Below are positions 6,402 to 7,084 of a DNA stretch of 7,084 nt, one piece after another. The translations under genes and the position numbers were made by a program. Source of the DNA: Acidobacteriota bacterium (lineage in GTDB: Bacteria; Acidobacteriota; Terriglobia; Terriglobales; Acidobacteriaceae). The first letter of the stretch is position 1. The number at the start of each line of letters is the position of its first letter. The stretch is taken from the NCBI GenBank assembly GCA_028873155.1, contig JAGWML010000160.1, positions 1 to 7,084 of the forward strand, read 5' to 3'. Below the pieces are notes generated by a model that saw only the letters and a program-made list of their open reading frames with translations, was not told the DNA's origin and did not search any database.

Positions 6402-7084
6402 TCACGCCGGCAGGCGCAAGGAACGAACCAACGCCGCCAATGCTGCCGGCTGATGGCGACGGCTCGGGTAATACAGGTAAAAGCCCGGAAACGTTGGACA
6501 CCAATCCTGCAGAACCTGGACCAGACGATGCTCCCGGATCAGCGGTGACAGCACTTCCTCCAGCGCAACTCCGAGACCGATCCCACTCAAGAGCGCATCG
6601 ATCACCAGGTCCGGATCATCAAAGCTCACCGGCCCTCGCGGGTTCACGGTCACTTGTTTGCGTCCCTTTTCAAACTCCCAGCGATACATCCCTGTACTGA
6701 AACGAAAGCCGACACACGCGTGCTCTTTCAGGTCATGCGGTGTGCGCGGTGGCCGGTGCGCCTTGAAGTACTCCGGCGAGCCCACCACCGCCAGACGCAA
6801 ATCCCTGGTGACTCGAACGGCAATCATATCCCGCTGAATGAATTCGCCAATCTGGATTCCAGCGTCGAACTCCCCTGCCACCAGATCCATGGGACTGTTC
6901 GAGACGGTGACCTCCAGAACAATGTCAGGATAGGCTTGATTGAACTGTGCGAGCTTCGGCACCAGCACCATCAGAGCAGCCGACCGAGCCACCGCGAGCC
7001 TGATTCTTCCCGCGGGCCGTTCCCGTAGATGGCGCACTTTTGCGAGCGATGTCTGAATGCGCTCCAATGCAGGCGTCAGGTCTT
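6402..7084 (-). CDS. LysR-family transcriptional regulator, CrgA-like (5' end missing)
   Basis: The minus-strand frame is open from the right edge to a TGA at 6404-6402, giving 226 codons. It begins in the linker helix (DLTPALERIQTSLAKVRHL), so about 70-75 N-terminal residues with the helix-turn-helix lie beyond the window. A TTG at 7067 is inside this helix and is not the start. The effector-binding domain runs from GRIRLAVARSAA onward, with YPDIVLEV, the DLVAGEFDAGIQIGE block, RLAVVGSPEYF, WEFEKG, DALLSGIGLGVALEE and a C-terminal GFYLYYPSRRHQPAAL. These match the CrgA-like branch, in which the protein often controls a divergent oxidoreductase or similar gene; any such target would be off the right edge. 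It is convergent with the receptor gene and separated from it by the terminator, so no functional link to the glycan module is indicated. Confidence 0.92.
   Translation of the reverse strand, partial: DLTPALERIQTSLAKVRHLRERPAGRIRLAVARSAALMVLVPKLAQFNQAYPDIVLEVTVSNSPMDLVAGEFDAGIQIGEFIQRDMIAVRVTRDLRLAVVGSPEYFKAHRPPRTPHDLKEHACVGFRFSTGMYRWEFEKGRKQVTVNPRGPVSFDDPDLVIDALLSGIGLGVALEEVLSPLIREHRLVQVLQDWCPTFPGFYLYYPSRRHQPAALAALVRSLRLPA

Noticed and set aside
6230..6700. Plus-strand 156-residue open frame across the terminator
   Set aside because: It runs through the terminator hairpin and then opposite the well-supported LysR gene, with low-complexity translation.

Overview
The window looks like a chromosomal segment of an acidobacterium, probably class Terriglobia. 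The basis is high-GC coding DNA and an 1161-residue outer-membrane receptor of the type those soil bacteria carry in large numbers: an N-terminal carboxypeptidase-regulatory-like domain, a plug, and a long Asn/Ser/Thr-rich barrel ending in Phe. The taxonomic call is family-level inference.

Layout, left to right: (1) positions 1-1340, minus strand, the 5' 446 codons of an exported TIM-barrel glycoside-hydrolase-like protein (DUF5060 plus DUF4038/DUF5605 type), cut by the left edge; (2) 1341-1595, a divergent control region with one candidate promoter facing each way and an inverted repeat between the two -35 boxes; (3) 1596-2435, plus strand, an IclR-family regulator; (4) 2436-2734, a control region with AT-rich symmetrical elements directly upstream of a TTGACA -35 box; (5) 2735-6220, plus strand, the large receptor; (6) 6246-6277, a strong intrinsic terminator; (7) 6402-7084, minus strand, the C-terminal three quarters of a LysR-family regulator, cut by the right edge and convergent with the receptor.

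The first three genes form a plausible small glycan-use module. The receptor would bring or bind an oligosaccharide at the outer membrane, the periplasmic hydrolase would trim it, and the IclR protein would sense a breakdown product and control the two flanking promoters. The hydrolase and receptor promoters both have a perfect TTGACA with a 17-base spacer, and both control regions carry a CTGCAAA...TGAAA word. The substrate cannot be read from the sequence. The LysR gene probably belongs to a different unit beyond the right edge. No RNA gene, CRISPR array, insertion sequence or phage feature was seen.
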